64,000 nt of DNA from Pannonibacter sp. SL95 (lineage in GTDB: Bacteria > Pseudomonadota > Alphaproteobacteria > Rhizobiales > Stappiaceae): assembly GCF_026672425.1 (NCBI RefSeq), contig NZ_JAPPRC010000006.1, positions 1,426,001 to 1,490,000 on the forward strand, written 5' to 3'. The notes under the pieces are model-generated. The model worked only from the letters and a program-made list of their open reading frames with translations, did not search any database and was not told the origin of the DNA. Positions 59,815-64,000 of this stretch are shown here, piece after piece (within the stretch, counting starts at the first letter, position 1; every line of letters starts with the position of its first letter). Position numbers and translations under genes: made by a program.

Positions 59815-60222
59815 TCAGGCCTCCTGCCGGACCTCGACGACGGTCAGGACAAGGTCGCGGCCATCGCGGGACGACCAGGGAATGGTCTGCCCCTGACGCA
59901 GCCCGATCAGCGCGGCCCCGATGGGGGTCAGCACCGACACCTTGCCGGCGTTGATGTCAGCCTCGCCCGGATAGACGAGTTGCAGCTGGCGCTGCTGCGC
60001 GTCATTCGTGGTGAAGGTCACGATGGACCCCATGCGGACCGCGTCCTCGGGCAGTTTTGCCTGGGCGACGATCCTGGCCCGGTCGAGTTCGATGATGAGC
60101 TGGTCTGCGACGTCAGCCGTCGGGCCAGTGACGCTGCTGGCGATGGCCATCAGCTTGCCGTAGTCCTCGATGCCGAGCACGAGCCGCGGCAGAGCCGGGG
60201 CCTTGATGGATGGATTGGACAT
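59815..60222 (-). CDS. rnk: Nucleoside diphosphate kinase regulator Rnk
   Basis: 135 residues, the length of E. coli Rnk. Blocks: DQLIIELDRARIVAQAKLPEDAVRMGS, FTTNDAQQRQLQLVYPGEAD, VSVLTPIGAALIGLRQGQTI. GreA/GreB-like C-terminal fold with no coiled coil, so it should bind RNA polymerase without stimulating cleavage. Upstream of the paralogue on the same strand; the pair looks like a tandem duplication. Confidence 0.88.
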   Translation of the reverse strand: MSNPSIKAPALPRLVLGIEDYGKLMAIASSVTGPTADVADQLIIELDRARIVAQAKLPEDAVRMGSIVTFTTNDAQQRQLQLVYPGEADINAGKVSVLTPIGAALIGLRQGQTIPWSSRDGRDLVLTVVEVRQEA

Positions 60223-60326
60223 GATTGCACACGATCTCCGCCAGTCCAGCGGACCAGCGATCAGGAATTTTAAATTGTGGTGAGATGCGCCAACGGCGCT
60301 GATCGTGCGAATACGACAGCGTGCCC

Positions 60327-60364
60327 CCCGAAGCTCGGGAGGCGCAAAATGGCCGAGCTTCGGG
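60327..60364. repeat. 12-bp perfect inverted repeat
   Basis: CCCGAAGCTCGG (60327-60338) and CCGAGCTTCGGG (60353-60364) enclose 14 bases. It is in the 410 bp gap between rnk (reverse strand) and the YrhK-like gene. Possible operator or terminator-like structure; the remainder of this gap holds nothing recognisable. Confidence 0.6.
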
Positions 60365-60632
60365 TTACAGTCCCGTCATGGGGCGTTCTTTGACGGGTCG
60401 CTGCCCTGGGAACTGTGGCTTGGTCATCATGCCGAAAGCATCGCCGCTTTTGTCCAGTTGGTCAAGACGGGCAAAAAACGGCGGATCTGCAGCGGCGTTA
60501 TCCGGCCGATCCACGCCGTCCGGGAGACTGGCCGCCCCCGCCGCGATGCACTAGCATGATGCCTTACGAGGTCGTAAGTCACTGCAACTGCAGCGCTCTG
60601 GTGCCACGCGGCAACCAGGATGGAAGGCAAGA

Positions 60633-60934
60633 ATGAGCAAGCTGTTTGATCAGTCGCTGCGCACGGCAAGCGCGCGGCACAGGGCAGTTGTCCGCCGTCA
60701 CGAACTGATACACACCGTTGCGGAATTCGTCATTTCCCTTGCTTCGGTCATCGGCAGTGCGCTTGTGCTTGTCGACGGACTGACCGTGTCCGGCGCCTGG
60801 GTGCTGCTGTGCGTCTCGGTCCTCCTTGCCATTCGCCCCGCGTCCCGGCTTCTGCTTGAGCTGCACCTCTTCTTGCTGCCACTGGATCCGCCGGCCCCGG
60901 CCAGCGTCGCCCTCCGGATGAACGAGAAACACCC

Positions 60935-60938
<4 letters not shown>
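60633..60938 (+). CDS. Small YrhK-like membrane protein
   Basis: 101 residues with GGAAGG before the ATG. One region [20 protein letters not shown], a second hydrophobic segment [21 protein letters not shown] and an RHELIHT start are like the YrhK domain (two-helix membrane modules of unknown function); recalled similarity. Its stop overlaps the cobQ start (ATGA), so it is translationally coupled to a cobalamin gene. Confidence 0.6.
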
Positions 60939-62413
<1,475 letters not shown>

Positions 62414-62548
62414 TTGTGTCGGTCGAATGCTGCAAGAGAAAGTTACAGAACGAAGCCACGCAGGGTTTCGGCCTCACCAATCGCGCCAACCGCATCTGGC
62501 CAGCGGAAAATCCCCTAAGCCGTCTTTCGCCCTCGCTTAGGACGGATA

Positions 62549-63118
62549 GTGACACAGCAATCCACGGATCATCCTGCAATGAACTCGACATTTTACATCG
62601 TGATCGTGCGTGTCTTCTGCGTCTACATGTTCCTCTGGGAAGCGCGTTACCTGCCCATGACATTCTACCAGTATCAAACCAATGATCTGGCAACCAACTG
62701 GCTGGATCTCTCGCTGCTATGCCTGAACATGGCAATTGCAGTGGTTCTGTTCTGTTACCCGAGGGTCATTCTGGTCGGACTAACGACACACGGACAAACA
62801 TCCGATAGCATCGATGTCGTGCAGCGCTGGCAGGCGGCTGGAATTGCCCTGATTGGCGTTTACTTCTGCTTCTCTGCCATGCTCGATCTGGTCAGCGCCT
62901 TCGTTCTAGACCGAACGATGCGGGAGGCTTCGGATAGCTTTTACAGCCCGTCGCCCCAAGTCATTATCGATGTTTACGCGGATGCAGGAACAGTGATCTG
63001 TTCCTTGATCCTGATTGCGTGTTCTGGAGCGCTCTCCAAGGGCATCGACCAGTTGCGGTTGTTTGCAGCCGGTCCCGCGATGGACGTAAAGGATACCGAT
63101 CCGTCCGGCACCAACTGA
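62549..63118 (+). CDS. Hypothetical four-helix membrane protein
   Basis: 189 residues (or 179 from ATG 62579). Hydrophobic segments at about 14-32, 52-75, 95-118 and 148-165, with a charged QYQTNDLATNW loop between the first two. No family recognised. GTG 62549 has AGGACGG ahead, so it is taken as start. Base composition is slightly lower in GC than its neighbours. It lies between cobQ and the convergent DUF938 gene. Confidence 0.6.
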   Translation: MTQQSTDHPAMNSTFYIVIVRVFCVYMFLWEARYLPMTFYQYQTNDLATNWLDLSLLCLNMAIAVVLFCYPRVILVGLTTHGQTSDSIDVVQRWQAAGIALIGVYFCFSAMLDLVSAFVLDRTMREASDSFYSPSPQVIIDVYADAGTVICSLILIACSGALSKGIDQLRLFAAGPAMDVKDTDPSGTN

Positions 63119-63760
63119 TCAGCGCCGGTACACCAGCAACTGGTTGTTCGCCGGCATGGCATGATCGGCGACGAGCGTCAGGCCGATGCCGCGGGCGAGC
63201 GCGTCGATGGCCTCAAAGTCGCGCAGGCCGCTCTCCGGATCCTTCTTGCGCAGGCTCTGGTCGAAGGCCTCGTTGCTCGGCGTGGTGAAGGCGCCGCCAT
63301 ATTTCATCGCGCCATAGATGGCGAGCGTGCCGCCTGAGGCCAGCGTTTCATCCACGCCGGCGAAGAAGGCCTCGACCCCGGCCCAGCTCATGATGTGCAG
63401 GCTGTTGGCGGTGAAGATGCCGTCAAAGGCATCGCCGGCCTCGCGGTCGGGCGTCGGCCAGGGCAGGTCGCGCACGTCGAGGCCGATGGGCTCAAACAGG
63501 TTGTCGAGATCGGTCTCGATGATCCGCTGCTCGAGGCCCGCCAGATGCTCGGGAATGTCGCTCGGCTGCCAGGTCAGATGCGGCAGGTTCCTTGAAAAAT
63601 GCACCGCGTGCTGGCCGGTGCCGCTGGCGATTTCCAGCACCCGGGCCACATCGGCGAAGGCATCCTTGAGAATGGTGAGGATCGGCGACTTGTTGTTTTC
63701 GGCAGCTGCGGAAAAGGGGAGCATGGACGCATCGCGGGTCAGAGGAACGAAGGCACGCAT
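63119..63760 (-). CDS. DUF938 SAM-dependent methyltransferase-like protein
   Basis: 213 residues. VLEIASGTGQHAVHFSRNLPHL is the SAM-binding motif I of the DUF938 group and SNxADN-like NSLHIMSW is its typical motif IV area; the start MLPFSAAAENNKSPIL is the family N-terminus. Starting residues before it (MRAFVPLTRDAS) may or may not be translated. Probable soluble methyltransferase of unknown substrate. Its start is 7 bp downstream of the cobD stop on the same strand, so the two may be co-transcribed. Confidence 0.82.
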   Translation of the reverse strand: MRAFVPLTRDASMLPFSAAAENNKSPILTILKDAFADVARVLEIASGTGQHAVHFSRNLPHLTWQPSDIPEHLAGLEQRIIETDLDNLFEPIGLDVRDLPWPTPDREAGDAFDGIFTANSLHIMSWAGVEAFFAGVDETLASGGTLAIYGAMKYGGAFTTPSNEAFDQSLRKKDPESGLRDFEAIDALARGIGLTLVADHAMPANNQLLVYRR

Positions 63761-63766
63761 CAGCCT

Positions 63767-64000
63767 TCAGAAAAGCACCAATGCCATCATGAGAACCAGC
63801 ATTGCCTCGACGACGCAAGCCCCTGCGAGCACGCGCAGCGCACGCCGGATCTCGCCCGCGCCGATGTCCTTGCGGCCGCCCGGGTTCATGAAGGGGTCCT
63901 CGACCCTGTAGGTGGCATAGGCACGCGGTCCGGCAAGGGCGATATCCAGCGCGCCAGCCATGGCCGCTTCCGGCCAGCCGGCGTTGGGGGAGCGGTGCTG
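63767..64000 (-). CDS. cobD: CobD/CbiB C-terminus (5' part outside window)
   Basis: 78 codons are visible up to the right edge. HRSPNAGWPEAAMAGALDI and the following ALAGPRAYATYRVED..GRKDIGAGEIRRALRV are the C-terminal signature of adenosylcobinamide-phosphate synthase, ending in a membrane helix (EAMLVLMMALVLF). This fits the surrounding cobalamin genes. The gene reads out of the window on the reverse strand. Confidence 0.9.
   Translation of the reverse strand, partial: QHRSPNAGWPEAAMAGALDIALAGPRAYATYRVEDPFMNPGGRKDIGAGEIRRALRVLAGACVVEAMLVLMMALVLF

Overview
The window looks like a chromosomal segment of a high-GC alphaproteobacterium, probably a marine or soil Hyphomicrobiales of the Stappiaceae type (Pannonibacter, Stappia or Labrenzia). 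This is inferred from a beta-1,2-glucan exporter of the NdvA type, the aerobic CobN/CobO cobalamin route, heterotetrameric sarcosine oxidase in the order soxBDAG, a class I PHA synthase, class II DAHP synthase and the codon use. No 16S or marker search was possible, so the genus is a guess.

Layout. Bases 1-9600 hold a truncated DUF4214 surface or secreted protein, an NdvA-like ABC exporter, a DUF2167 membrane protein, an agmatinase, a BPL_N-type amidotransferase-fold protein, a small membrane protein, PHA synthase and a lipoprotein. Bases 9700-15400 form a co-directional core block: AlaC-type aminotransferase, homoserine dehydrogenase, GlpX and RecJ. Bases 15700-19300 carry a nitrilase-family hydrolase, a Nudix hydrolase and a PiT phosphate transporter. 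Bases 19340-24500 are the reverse-strand sarcosine oxidase operon soxBDAG. Three tandem copies of a 149-150 bp palindromic element follow, then a MarR regulator with two MATE exporters, the glutathione-dependent formaldehyde pair (adhC, fghA), an SDR, a VIT/CCC1 metal transporter and class II DAHP synthase with a clear terminator.

Bases 34280-34910 are packed with palindromic repeats and end in the 3' remnant of what looks like a TRAP transporter gene. From about 34,913 to 41,290 the DNA is visibly AT-richer: two orphan genes, a chemoreceptor, a YqhD-type alcohol dehydrogenase and a periplasmic NTF2-like protein. I read this as an acquired island. From 41,300 the high-GC background resumes with an AraC regulator divergent from a branched-chain-type ABC importer (substrate-binding protein, LivHMGF) fused in order to an aldehyde dehydrogenase and an SDR, which suggests uptake and oxidation of one unknown substrate. 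A tRNA-Asn follows.

Bases 50,300-64,000 are a cobalamin region: B12 riboswitch, HupE/UreJ-type permease, CobU/CobP, CobW, CobN, CobO, then gdhA and two Rnk-type proteins on the other strand, then a YrhK-like protein coupled to CobQ, a membrane protein, a DUF938 methyltransferase and the C-terminus of CobD/CbiB running off the edge.

Three otherwise intact long genes (soxA, the ABC substrate-binding protein, cobN) each contain one single-base indel, which points to sequence errors or to real inactivation and should be settled first. The most unusual structure is the triple palindromic array at 24,719-25,289, whose internal stems keep pairing while their bases change.
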